This document shows positions 5,355 to 14,461 of a DNA stretch of 16,292 nt, in pieces. Positions within the stretch are counted from its first letter, which is position 1. Every line of letters begins with the position of its first letter. Where the stretch lies: assembly GCA_900552455.1 (NCBI GenBank), contig URZX01000042.1, forward strand, positions 1 to 16,292. The letters are read 5' to 3'. Position numbers and translations under genes: made by a program. Source of the DNA: an uncultured Peptococcaceae bacterium. GTDB taxonomy: Bacteria; Bacillota; Peptococcia; Peptococcales; Peptococcaceae. A model generated the notes under the pieces. The model was not told where the DNA came from. It worked only from the letters and a program-made list of their open reading frames with translations, and did not search any database.

Positions 5355-6410
5355 ATGCTGGAATGGATGAAATCGACGCAAGGCTATTCTGCGTTGATGA
5401 TGACACTCTGGCCGGCTGTTCTGATCGCTGTGCTTCCTGTGGGGTGTCTGCTCTATCAGAATGGCAGCCTTTCAGCGTCGGATTTTATTACCATCGCGAT
5501 CCTTTCACTCGGCATCATCGGGCCGTTGGTCGCTGCCATTTTCCTGACCGACGATTTTTCAAAGATCGCCACCATTACGGGAGAGATCGCGGCGGTGCTC
5601 GAAGAACCGGAGCTCGATCGCCCAAAGGCGCAGAAAAAGTTGGAAGGGCACGATATTTCTCTGCAGGATGTATATTTTGCTTACAAAGATGTGCAGGTGT
5701 TGAACGGCGTCAGTCTCGATATCAAAGCGAGCACGCGGACGGCGCTCGTAGGTCCATCGGGTTCCGGAAAATCGACCATTGCCAAGCTCATTGCTTCTTA
5801 CTGGGATGTGAGCAGCGGGCGCATTACGATTGGCGGCATCGATGTGAAAACGTTGCCGCCGGAACAGGTGATGGATCTGATCGGCTATGTGTCGCAGGAT
5901 AATTTTTTGTTTAACGTTTCTGTGCGGGAGAACATTCGTATGGGACGACCGGAGGCGACAGATGAAGACGTGGAGGCCGTCGCCAAAGCAGCGGGCTGTC
6001 ACGATTTCATCATGAGCCTGACACATGGTTATGACACGATCGTTGGCGGCGCAGGCGGACATCTCTCCGGTGGCGAACGTCAACGTGTGGCGATCGCGCG
6101 AGCGATGATGAAAAATGCGCCGATCGTGATTTTGGATGAAGCAACCTCTTATACCGATCCGGAAAATGAAGCGATCCTACAGGAGTCCATCGGCCGTTTG
6201 ACGCGTGGGAAGACGCTCATCGTCATTGCGCATCGGCTGAGTACGATCACAGAAGCGGATCAGATCGCTGTGGTGGATGACGGGCGAATTGTGGCAGTTG
6301 GCAAACATGCGGAGCTTGTGCAGTGCTGTCCGCTGTATGCGCAGATGTGGGCAGCGCATACGCGCTCGCGAGGTGTGGCTTGTGCAGAAGGAGGTGAGCG
6401 CCATGTTTGA
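5355..6410 (+). CDS. MsbA-fold ABC half-transporter 1, C-terminal fragment with ATPase domain
   Basis: This is the remainder of the gene that starts at 4650. The frame reopens directly after the TAA (5322); ATG 5355 is the first usable start but has no ribosome binding site. It encodes the last membrane spans (about 5397-5550) and a full nucleotide-binding domain. In whole-gene numbering this has Walker A GPSGSGKST (368-376), signature LSGGERQR (from 472), Walker B VILDEATSYTDPENE, and H-loop IAHRLST. All catalytic residues are intact, so decay is recent or the stop is an error. The 3' end overlaps the next gene by 8 bases and holds its ribosome binding site. Family members include the mycobactin importer IrtA and yersiniabactin importer YbtP, which have exporter fold but import; no siderophore-interacting domain is present here. 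Confidence 0.85.
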   Translation: MLEWMKSTQGYSALMMTLWPAVLIAVLPVGCLLYQNGSLSASDFITIAILSLGIIGPLVAAIFLTDDFSKIATITGEIAAVLEEPELDRPKAQKKLEGHDISLQDVYFAYKDVQVLNGVSLDIKASTRTALVGPSGSGKSTIAKLIASYWDVSSGRITIGGIDVKTLPPEQVMDLIGYVSQDNFLFNVSVRENIRMGRPEATDEDVEAVAKAAGCHDFIMSLTHGYDTIVGGAGGHLSGGERQRVAIARAMMKNAPIVILDEATSYTDPENEAILQESIGRLTRGKTLIVIAHRLSTITEADQIAVVDDGRIVAVGKHAELVQCCPLYAQMWAAHTRSRGVACAEGGERHV

Positions 6411-8133
6411 TGCGTACAAAAGATTTTTCCATTTCGCCGGTGCACAAAAAAGCACCTGGTATAAAGGCATGGCGTTTGAATTTGTTCGGAGCATTTTTGA
6501 AGCGTTTCAATTTTTTGCGCTGCTGGTGGTTTTTCGTGCGTTGGTGGAAAATAAAATGTCCGGAGCGACAGCTGCATTGGCCTTTGGTATCATGGCGGTC
6601 AGTGTTGCGGGCGCGGCATTATTCTGGTATCTGGCGCACAACAGCGAGGGCCATGCCAATTATCAGATGTGCGCAGAAAAACGGATTCACATTGGCGAGC
6701 GTATGAAGTATATGCCAATGGGCTACTTCAACGCGCAGAGCCTGGGCAGCCTGACAGCGGCGGCTACGTCGACAATGGATGATCTGGAGAGCATGTCGTT
6801 TGCGGTGATCGCGCGGACGATGGTCGGCATGATCCGGACGGCGATCTTTTCACTGGCGATTTTCTTTTTCGATTGGCGGATCGGCGCGGTGTTTCTTTTG
6901 GGCATGTTGCTGTTTCTGTGGGTCAATGCGCGCCTGTTGAAAAAATCGCGGCAGCTTTCACCGAGGCGTCTCGCTGCGCAGACCAAACTGGTGGATGCTG
7001 TGCTGGAATATATCCAGGGCATGAGCGTGGTGCGCGCATTTCACGGCGAGCGCGCTGCGAAACAGACGCTGAACGATACGATCATTGAGACAGAGCGCCA
7101 AAATTTCAAACTGGAGCGCAAGCGCATTCCTTACAATGTGCTGGAACAGATTGTGCTGCGTGCGACTTCTATGGTGGCGATTCTGCTTTCGGTGTGGCTT
7201 TTTCTGATGGGGAGCATGTCGCTGTTTACTTGTTTAATGATGGTGATCTCTGCGTTTCTGGTTTACAGCGAGCTGGAATCTGCCGGAGAGATGTTTTTCA
7301 TGCTGCCGATGATCGATGCCTCTATCGATCGGGTTGAAGCGATTGATCGGGCGCCGAAAATGGACGCAGGCGGTTCTGTGCAGACCCCGAAAACATTCGA
7401 CATTAAATTTGATCATGTGAGCTTATCGTACGGAGCGCGCAGGATCATTGACGATGTGAGTTTTACGATTCCTGAGCGCACGACAACGGCCATCGTTGGC
7501 CCGTCTGGCTCTGGAAAAACGACGCTGACCAGTTTGATGGCGCGGTTCTGGGATGTGGACCAGGGCACTGTCAGAGTAGGTGGCATCGATGTGCGTGATT
7601 ATGCGCTGGACAGTCTGATGGCGAATATCAGCATGGTGTTCCAAAATGTTTATCTCTTCAATGATACGATTGAAAACAACATCAAATTCGGCAAGCCGCA
7701 GGCGACGCACGAGGAGGTGGTGGCAGCGGCAAAGGCCGCTTGCTGTAACGATTTTATCGCGGAACTTCCAGATGGCTATCAGACTGTCATTGGTGAAGGC
7801 GGCGCGACGCTTTCCGGTGGTGAGCGCCAGCGGATCTCGATCGCTCGCGCGATGCTCAAGGATGCGCCGATCGTCATTTTGGACGAGGCGACGGCGAATG
7901 TCGATCCGGAAAACGAGGACCGTCTGCAGCAGGCGATTGAAGCGCTCACACACGGCAAGACGATTGTTATGATCGCGCATCGTCTGAAAACCGTGCAGAG
8001 CGCCGATCAGATCCTCGTACTTGACAACGGACACATTGTCCAGCGCGGCACCCATGCAACACTCATGAAAGAGCCGGGCATTTATGCCGATTTCATCGGT
8101 GTGCGTGAACAGGCGCTTAGCTGGAAATTATGA
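6403..8133 (+). CDS. MsbA-fold ABC half-transporter 2 (IrtB/YbtQ-like)
   Basis: This 576-residue inner-membrane protein is complete. An N-terminal six-span domain occupies about residues 1-320, with the conserved loop MPMGYFNAQSLGSLTAAAT and the coupling segment VLEYIQGMSVVRAFHGE. The C-terminal nucleotide-binding domain has Walker A GPSGSGKTT (from 366), Q-loop MVFQNVYLFNDTI, signature LSGGERQR (from 470), Walker B VILDEATANVDPENE and H-loop IAHRLKT. The catalytic Glu is present, so this is not the degenerate partner of a pair. ATG 6403 has AAGGAGGTGAG (6388-6398) just upstream and overlaps the previous gene by 8 bases, so the two half-transporters are coupled and should form a heterodimer. 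With the partner interrupted, either a homodimer forms or the transporter is inactive. Direction of transport and substrate are not readable from the sequence. Confidence 0.88.
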   Translation: MFDAYKRFFHFAGAQKSTWYKGMAFEFVRSIFEAFQFFALLVVFRALVENKMSGATAALAFGIMAVSVAGAALFWYLAHNSEGHANYQMCAEKRIHIGERMKYMPMGYFNAQSLGSLTAAATSTMDDLESMSFAVIARTMVGMIRTAIFSLAIFFFDWRIGAVFLLGMLLFLWVNARLLKKSRQLSPRRLAAQTKLVDAVLEYIQGMSVVRAFHGERAAKQTLNDTIIETERQNFKLERKRIPYNVLEQIVLRATSMVAILLSVWLFLMGSMSLFTCLMMVISAFLVYSELESAGEMFFMLPMIDASIDRVEAIDRAPKMDAGGSVQTPKTFDIKFDHVSLSYGARRIIDDVSFTIPERTTTAIVGPSGSGKTTLTSLMARFWDVDQGTVRVGGIDVRDYALDSLMANISMVFQNVYLFNDTIENNIKFGKPQATHEEVVAAAKAACCNDFIAELPDGYQTVIGEGGATLSGGERQRISIARAMLKDAPIVILDEATANVDPENEDRLQQAIEALTHGKTIVMIAHRLKTVQSADQILVLDNGHIVQRGTHATLMKEPGIYADFIGVREQALSWKL

Positions 8134-8154
8134 AATGAATGGGAGTGAATCAAC

Positions 8155-8739
8155 ATGGAAAAGAAAAATATTGGTATCAAAGATCTGGTGAATCTCGGGC
8201 TTTTCACGGCGATCTATTTTGTTCTCTTTTTTATCAGCGGAATGACGGGATTGATCCCGGTCATGGCCGTGTTCTATCCGGTGCTGTTGGCGGTGCTTGG
8301 CGGGATTCCGTGCATTCTCTTTTTCTCGAAGACGCAGAAATTCGGTCTGGTGACGATGATGGGCATTCTCATGGGACTTATCACGTTTTTGATGGGCTAT
8401 GGTCCCTATGCACTGATTACCGGCGCAATTTGCGGCGCGCTGGCCGATCTGGTCATGCGTACTGGCGGCTACAAAAGCTGGAAACATATGCTTATCGGCT
8501 ACTGCCTGTTCAGCGAATGGGCGGTGGGTTCTCAGATGATCATGTTTATTTACAAAGATGCGTATCTGGCAGGCTATGTTGAAACGCAAGGGCAGGATTA
8601 TGCCGATGCGGTGTCGATGCTCTTGGCGAATTATATGATCCCTGTTGTCATTGTCGCGATCGCTGTTGGAGCAATTGTTGGTGCTTATCTGGGCAAGGCG
8701 ACGCTGAAGAAACACTTCAAGCGTGCGGGGATCGCCTGA
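8155..8739 (+). CDS. MptD/Trep_Strep-family ECF transporter S component
   Basis: This 194-residue polytopic membrane protein has about five or six hydrophobic segments: near residues 11-29, 31-50, 60-78, 80-98 and 160-181. It begins with a short polar head (MEKKNIGIKDLVNLGLFTAI), which matches the Trep_Strep (TIGR02185) or MptD family as I remember it, including the GxxxxxMGYGPYALITGAICGALADL middle and the basic C-terminus. S components bind the substrate, here unknown. ATG 8155 has GGGAGTGA upstream and the gene follows the half-transporter by 21 bases. Its TGA overlaps the start of the EcfT-like gene, so the three ECF genes form a dedicated set rather than sharing a global energising module. 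Confidence 0.82.
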   Translation: MEKKNIGIKDLVNLGLFTAIYFVLFFISGMTGLIPVMAVFYPVLLAVLGGIPCILFFSKTQKFGLVTMMGILMGLITFLMGYGPYALITGAICGALADLVMRTGGYKSWKHMLIGYCLFSEWAVGSQMIMFIYKDAYLAGYVETQGQDYADAVSMLLANYMIPVVIVAIAVGAIVGAYLGKATLKKHFKRAGIA

Positions 8740-9461
8740 TGCGCCTGGGAACAGCGAATAATGCGCAGGAAGAGCGGCTGGTCGTTCTCGATCCGCGCAC
8801 GAAGCTTTACATGCTCCTGCTTTTCAATGTGATCATGTTCTCTTCTGCTACAGAAAGCATGGCGGTGATACTCAAAACACTGTTGGCAGCGCTGGCCTTT
8901 CTGATCTTGCTGAATGCCGGAAAAACAAAAATAGCATGGATCTACCTGGCGCTCTACGTGCTGGCCAGCCATTGCGAATGGGTTCTCGGCTATTTTTCAG
9001 GAATGAGTGTAGTGGGATTTCTCGTGCGTTTTTTCACGGTGATCCTTGCGCGTATGATGCCGGGGCTCATGGTAGCGTATGCGATTTTGTCGACGACAAA
9101 GGTGAGTGCTTTTGTCGCTGCCATGGAGCGATTACATCTGAGTCAGAAGATTGTGGTGCCTTTTGCGGTGATGTTCCGTTTCTTCCCGACGATCGCTGAG
9201 GAATATCGTTCTATTCAGGATGCGATGCGTCTTCGTGGCATCGGCTTGCGCTGTGGGCCAGTGGCGATACTCGAGTATCGGCTCGTGCCGCTCATCGTTT
9301 CGGTTGTGAAGATTGGTGACGAGCTGTCGGCAGCGGCGGTGACGCGTGGGCTTGGCGGGGACATTCCGCGCACACATTACTGTCGCATTGGCTTCGGCAT
9401 CTGGGACGGAATCCTATTTATCGTGATGACGGCGGCACTTGTGCTCTATCTTTCATTGTAA
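8739..9461 (+). CDS. ECF transporter transmembrane component (EcfT/CbiQ-like)
   Basis: This 240-residue membrane protein couples ATP hydrolysis by the ATPase to movement of the S component. It opens with LDPRTKLYMLLLFNVIMF (residues 17-34), the D-P-R-x-K-L start typical of EcfT/CbiQ. The two family coupling motifs are present in the cytoplasmic helices: AMRLRG (162-167) within EEYRSIQDAMRLRGIG, and AVTRGLGG (200-207). Hydrophobic segments lie near 24-60, 65-84, 91-120 and 221-240. ATG 8739 overlaps the preceding TGA (TGATG), and the ATPase gene begins 10 bases after the stop. The set S-T-A is complete, so it should be an autonomous importer. Confidence 0.87.
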   Translation: MRLGTANNAQEERLVVLDPRTKLYMLLLFNVIMFSSATESMAVILKTLLAALAFLILLNAGKTKIAWIYLALYVLASHCEWVLGYFSGMSVVGFLVRFFTVILARMMPGLMVAYAILSTTKVSAFVAAMERLHLSQKIVVPFAVMFRFFPTIAEEYRSIQDAMRLRGIGLRCGPVAILEYRLVPLIVSVVKIGDELSAAAVTRGLGGDIPRTHYCRIGFGIWDGILFIVMTAALVLYLSL

Positions 9462-9471
9462 GGAGAAAGTC

Positions 9472-10950
9472 ATGATTACATTTCAGGATGTGTCCTTTCG
9501 CTACAAGGACAGTGAGCAGGCGCAGAGTCTGAAGCACGTGAGCTTTCATATTGCGCCTGGCGAGGTGGTGCTTTTGTGTGGGCGTTCCGGCTGCGGAAAG
9601 ACGACGATCACGCGGCTGATCAACGGGCTCATTCCACATTTCTATGAAGGAAATGTGATGGGCGGTGTGACCGTTGCTGGACAAGATGTGCTCGCGCAGC
9701 CGATCACGAAAACGGCGCAGAGCGTGGGTTCGGTTTTTCAGAATCCGCGCTCGCAGTTTTTCAATGTGGATTCGACCAGCGAGATCGTTTTCGGCTGTGA
9801 GAATATGGGCTGGTCGTTTGAGATGATCGATGCGCGTTTGCAGGAAGTGGTCGGCGTTTTTGCACTTACGCCGCTTCTGGACAGAAATCTCTTTCATCTT
9901 TCCGGTGGCGAAAAACAAAAAATTGCCTGTGCTTCTGTGTCGATGGCAGATCCGCCGGTGATGGTGCTGGATGAACCGGCGTCGAATCTCGATCCCGGCG
10001 CGATCCGTTTGCTGGCGATGGTCATAGCCGAGTGGAAGCGGCAGGGAAAGACGATCGTGATTGCTGAGCACCGTCTGACGTATCTCAGAAAAGTGGCCGA
10101 TCGCGTTATCTATATGGAAGAGGGGAGGATTGTTCAGGATCTTCCGGCAGAGCAGTTTTGGCAAATTCCGGATGTGGATATTTGCGCACGGGGACTGCGC
10201 ACCACAAAGATGATCGAGTTTCATGAAGGTCGAGCAGCATGTATAGATGAGCGTGAACGCTTTCATATTCAGGATCTGCGTTTCAGCCGCAAAGAGGGAA
10301 TGACGCTCCAGATTCCGGAGCTATCTCTTCCGTGCGGTGCGATCATTGGCATTCTTGGTGAAAACGGTTCCGGGAAGACGACGCTGGCGCGCTGTCTCTG
10401 CGGATTAGAAAAAAGCTGTAAGGGAAAATTTGTGCTGGCAGGAAAATCCCTTTCACGTCGCGAACGTTTGCGAAGAAGCTTTCTTGTCATGCAGGATGTG
10501 AATCACCAGCTTTTCACAGAAAGTGTGGAAGAAGAAGTGCTCATCAGCATGTCGGGCTGTGAGGACGAAAAGGAAGCGGCGGCTGAGCGGATCCTGGCGA
10601 GCATGGATCTCTTGCCCTTTAGAGAATTGCATCCGCTGGCGCTCTCTGGTGGACAAAAACAGCGTGTCGCAGTGGCCAGCGCACTTGCTTCACAGAAAGA
10701 TCTTCTGATATTTGACGAGCCAACGAGTGGATTGGATCGACAGCATATGCTGGAAGTCGCAGAAAATCTTCGGAGGCTGTCGGCGCTTGGAAAAACTATT
10801 TTTCTCATCACACATGATCCGGAGCTTGTTCAGGAGTGCTGCGAGTATTTTGTTTTTCTTTCACGTGGAGAAGTAGCGTGGAGTGGTAGTTGGACAGTGG
10901 AAAACAGCGAGCGCTTGAGAGCTTTCTTCGACCTTGAAACCATCGAATGA
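9472..10950 (+). CDS. ECF transporter ATPase with two fused nucleotide-binding domains
   Basis: This 492-residue cytoplasmic protein carries two ABC ATPase domains in one chain, replacing the usual EcfA/EcfA' pair. Domain 1 has Walker A GRSGCGKT (37-44), Q-loop SVFQNPRSQFFN, signature LSGGEKQK, Walker B VMVLDEPASNLD and switch His in AEHRL. Domain 2 has Walker A GENGSGKT (296-303), Q-loop VMQDVNHQLF, signature LSGGQKQR, Walker B LLIFDEPTSGLD and switch His in THD. The FQNPxxQ and QDxxxQ sequences are typical of cobalt/vitamin (ECF) ATPases, and all catalytic residues are present in both halves. Fused ATPases of this YkoD-like layout commonly accompany MptD/Trep_Strep S components. ATG 9472 follows AAGGAGAAAG. 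It is the last gene of the module. Confidence 0.9.
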   Translation: MITFQDVSFRYKDSEQAQSLKHVSFHIAPGEVVLLCGRSGCGKTTITRLINGLIPHFYEGNVMGGVTVAGQDVLAQPITKTAQSVGSVFQNPRSQFFNVDSTSEIVFGCENMGWSFEMIDARLQEVVGVFALTPLLDRNLFHLSGGEKQKIACASVSMADPPVMVLDEPASNLDPGAIRLLAMVIAEWKRQGKTIVIAEHRLTYLRKVADRVIYMEEGRIVQDLPAEQFWQIPDVDICARGLRTTKMIEFHEGRAACIDERERFHIQDLRFSRKEGMTLQIPELSLPCGAIIGILGENGSGKTTLARCLCGLEKSCKGKFVLAGKSLSRRERLRRSFLVMQDVNHQLFTESVEEEVLISMSGCEDEKEAAAERILASMDLLPFRELHPLALSGGQKQRVAVASALASQKDLLIFDEPTSGLDRQHMLEVAENLRRLSALGKTIFLITHDPELVQECCEYFVFLSRGEVAWSGSWTVENSERLRAFFDLETIE

Positions 10951-10964
10951 CAGAATTTCAACGT

Positions 10965-10999
10965 CACGGAACGGATTTCGTTTCCGTGGCAATTTTTTT
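10965..10999 (+). terminator. Intrinsic terminator of the transport module
   Basis: CACGGAACG (10965-10973) pairs with CGTTTCCGTG (10979-10988), with one bulged T, around the loop GATTT. GCAA and then a run of seven T (10993-10999) follow. It lies 14 bases after the ATPase stop and separates the transport module from lepB. Confidence 0.88.
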
Positions 11000-11031
11000 G
11001 CCAGCATATCATTACAGTTTTGATATTTGTA

Positions 11032-11061
11032 TTGCCCAATTCTCTGGATTACTGCTATACT
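11032..11061 (+). promoter_or_regulatory. Promoter of the lepB-rbgA-asnS-yajQ run
   Basis: TTGCCC (11032-11037) and TATACT (11056-11061) are 18 bases apart. A TGC directly before the -10 (11053-11055) makes it an extended -10 promoter. Transcription should start near 11068, giving a leader of about 80 bases. Confidence 0.75.
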
Positions 11062-11070
11062 ATGAAGATG

Positions 11071-11124
11071 GGCCTGGCGCATGGGCGCTGGTCCACGCTA
11101 AAGATTATTCCGCGCAGAGGCGCG
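11071..11124 (+). promoter_or_regulatory. Two hairpins in the lepB leader
   Basis: Hairpin 1 pairs 11071-11080 with 11085-11094 around ATGG; it has a GCGC core, two G-U pairs and one mismatch. Hairpin 2 pairs CGCGC (11111-11115) with GCGCG (11120-11124) around AGAG. Neither has a T-run, so they are not terminators. They may stabilise the 5' end or affect translation. No known riboswitch or ribosomal-protein leader was recognised. Confidence 0.4.
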
Positions 11125-11149
11125 ATTGAAAAGGATGGAGGGTGTGTTT

Positions 11150-11698
11150 TTGAGCGAACAGGAAGAGAAGAAGAAAACAAGCTATTTCAAGGATTATCTG
11201 CTGCCGGTCATCATTGCGCTGGCGATCGTGGTCGTGCTGCGTATGTTTGTGATCGGAATGTATTACGTGCCGAGCGGATCGATGATCCCGACGCTGGAGA
11301 TCAACGACCGCGTTGTGGCGACGAAGTTTACCTATCAGATTGGTGAGCCGGAGCGCGGCGATGTGGTGGTCTTCAAATATCCTGTGAATGAAGAACAGGG
11401 GATTGAGACGGTGATCTACGTCAAGCGCTGCATTGGTCTGCCAGGCGAAACGCTGGAGATCAAAAACAATACGGTCTTTATCGATGGCACGCCGCTGGTG
11501 GAGGATTATCTCAACACTGGCACGAGTATGCCGGATTTTGGGCCGGTGACGATCCCTGAAGGAGAATATTTCATGATGGGCGACAACCGCAACGATTCCT
11601 CAGACAGCCGCGTCTGGGGCACGGTCAAGGATGAATACCTTGTCGCCAAGGCACAGTTTATCTACTGGCCGTTCAGTCACATGGGAGGGTTGAGCTGA
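11150..11698 (+). CDS. lepB: Signal peptidase I
   Basis: This 182-residue type I signal peptidase removes signal peptides from exported proteins at the outer face of the membrane. It has a short cytoplasmic head (SEQEEKKKTSYFK), a single membrane anchor at about residues 16-36, and then the catalytic domain. The nucleophile is Ser44 in YVPSGSMIPTL, the general base Lys92 in YVKRCIGLPGE, and box E is GDNRNDSSDSR (144-154). The length is normal for Gram-positive SipS-type enzymes. TTG 11150 is the preferred start because GGAGG (11137-11141) lies 8 bases upstream. ATG 11135 and TTG 11126 are in frame but lack a spaced ribosome binding site and would only add residues before the head. Its TGA overlaps the rbgA ATG. 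Confidence 0.92.
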   Translation: MSEQEEKKKTSYFKDYLLPVIIALAIVVVLRMFVIGMYYVPSGSMIPTLEINDRVVATKFTYQIGEPERGDVVVFKYPVNEEQGIETVIYVKRCIGLPGETLEIKNNTVFIDGTPLVEDYLNTGTSMPDFGPVTIPEGEYFMMGDNRNDSSDSRVWGTVKDEYLVAKAQFIYWPFSHMGGLS

Positions 11699-12555
11699 TG
11701 GCAACAATCCAATGGTTCCCAGGGCACATGACAAAGGCGCGCCGTATGATCGAGCAGGAGCTGAAGCTCGTCGATGTGGTCATTGAGCTGGTCGATGCGC
11801 GCATTCCGGAAAGCAGCCGCAATCCGCTTCTTGGCGAGATCATCGGCAAAAAGCGTCCGCGCCTGATCATCCTCAACAAGGCGGATCTGGCCGATCCAAA
11901 TCGCACACAGTACTGGCTGTCGAAATACACCGCTGGCCACAATCTCGCGGTGGCGGTGAATTCCACAAGCGGCCGCAAAAAGCTCCAGCAGACGATCGTC
12001 GATGCGGTTTACGAGCTGACGGCGGCGAAGCGCCAGCGCTTTCTCGACAAGGGCGCGACGAGCGTGACGCTGCGCGTGATGGTCGTGGGGATTCCCAACG
12101 TTGGCAAGAGCACGTTCATCAACATGCTCCTTGGCCGCGGCATGACGACCACTGGCAACAAGCCAGGCGTGACTAAGGGCAAGCAGTGGGTGCGCCTGAC
12201 CGACGACATCGAGCTTCTCGACACGCCGGGGCTTCTCTGGCACAAGTTCGAGGATGAAGAGGTCGGCAACAAGCTGGCGATGACTGGCGCTATCAGTGAT
12301 GAGGTTTTCGTCTGGGAGGATGTGGCCTTCCGTTTTCTGCAGATCGCTCAGGCGCGCTATGCGGCGCTGATCGCCGAGCGTTACAGCCTGGATGCAGAGG
12401 AGGTCGCCGCCATGGATACCTACGAACTGATGCAGACCATCGGGCGCAAACGTGGCGCCATTGTGCGCGGCGGCAAGGTGGACGATCTCAAGACCGCCCA
12501 CATCATCATCAAAGATTTTCGCGACAACAAAATTGGTCGCATCACATTGGAATAG
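11698..12555 (+). CDS. rbgA: Ribosome biogenesis GTPase RbgA (YlqF)
   Basis: This 285-residue cytoplasmic GTPase acts late in 50S subunit assembly. The G motifs are circularly permuted, as expected: G4 NKAD (60-63) comes before G1 GIPNVGKST (131-139), then a G2 region around PGVTKG (156-161) and G3 DTPG (175-178). The opening [11 protein letters not shown] is the family signature, and the C-terminal helical ANTAR-like region covers roughly the last 85 residues. ATG 11698 overlaps the lepB stop (TGATG), a pairing (lepB-ylqF) found widely in Bacillota. The asnS gene follows 11 bases after the stop. Confidence 0.95.
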   Translation: MATIQWFPGHMTKARRMIEQELKLVDVVIELVDARIPESSRNPLLGEIIGKKRPRLIILNKADLADPNRTQYWLSKYTAGHNLAVAVNSTSGRKKLQQTIVDAVYELTAAKRQRFLDKGATSVTLRVMVVGIPNVGKSTFINMLLGRGMTTTGNKPGVTKGKQWVRLTDDIELLDTPGLLWHKFEDEEVGNKLAMTGAISDEVFVWEDVAFRFLQIAQARYAALIAERYSLDAEEVAAMDTYELMQTIGRKRGAIVRGGKVDDLKTAHIIIKDFRDNKIGRITLE

Positions 12556-12566
12556 GAGGGACGTGC

Positions 12567-13907
<1,341 letters not shown>

Positions 13908-13921
13908 AGGAGAAGATAATT

Positions 13922-14416
13922 ATGGCAAAAGACGCAACCTTTGATATTGTTTCCGAAGTCAACATGGCAGAAGTTACCAACGCCGTCAACCAGACCGAGC
14001 GCGAGATCACCCAGCGCTACGATTTCAAAGGCGTGACTTCCGAGATCGCTCTCGAAAAAGACAGCGTAAAGATCACCACCGCCGATGAAATGCACCTCAA
14101 GAGCATCATCGATGTGCTCCAGTCAAAATTCATCAAGCGCCAGGTGCCAATCGACAATCTCGAATATGGCAAGATCGAAAACGCCGCCGGCGGCGCAGTG
14201 CGCCAGGTCGTCACCATCAAACAGGGCATCGACAAAGACCTCGGCAAAAAGATCACCAAGGACATCAAGGACACCAAGCTGAAAGTGCAGCCACAGTTCA
14301 TGGAAAACAAGATCCGTGTCAGCGGCAAAAAGATCGACGACCTCCAGGCCGTCATCGCCAAACTTAAAGAAAACGACTACGGCATCGCGTTGCAGTTCAA
14401 CAATTTCCGTTCGTAA
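13922..14416 (+). CDS. yajQ: YajQ-family nucleotide-binding protein
   Basis: This 164-residue cytoplasmic protein has the two ferredoxin-like domains of YajQ. It starts AKDATFDIVSEVN (family: F-D-I-V-S-E), has the QRYDFKG motif near residues 38-44, and ends with the tandem-domain closing sequence IALQFNNFRS (family: L-Q-F-x-N-F-R). Members bind cyclic di-GMP or other nucleotides; in Xanthomonas a homologue controls virulence genes. Its role in Bacillota is not settled. ATG 13922 follows AAAGGAGAAG and is 14 bases after asnS. The strong terminator at 14423-14455 closes the run. Confidence 0.94.
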   Translation: MAKDATFDIVSEVNMAEVTNAVNQTEREITQRYDFKGVTSEIALEKDSVKITTADEMHLKSIIDVLQSKFIKRQVPIDNLEYGKIENAAGGAVRQVVTIKQGIDKDLGKKITKDIKDTKLKVQPQFMENKIRVSGKKIDDLQAVIAKLKENDYGIALQFNNFRS

Positions 14417-14422
14417 TCACAC

Positions 14423-14455
14423 AAAAAAGCGAGTGCACACACGCACTCGCTTTTT
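14423..14455. terminator. Bidirectional terminator between yajQ and the HdeD-like gene
   Basis: A perfect 8-base stem GCGAGTGC (14429-14436) / GCACTCGC (14443-14450) with loop ACACAC is flanked by AAAAAA (14423-14428) and TTTTT (14451-14455). It is efficient on both strands by appearance and lies between the converging gene ends (14416 and 14462). Confidence 0.93.
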
Positions 14456-14461
14456 CCATGC

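Noticed and set aside
5287..5360. Frameshift or small insertion as the cause of the broken transporter gene
   Set aside because: The frame is the same before and after the stop and no residues appear missing or extra, so no indel is needed.
6277..6402. Longer start for half-transporter 2 at 6277
   Set aside because: It would overlap the upstream ATPase domain by more than 130 bases. ATG 6403 has an AAGGAGGTGAG site and the resulting length fits the family.
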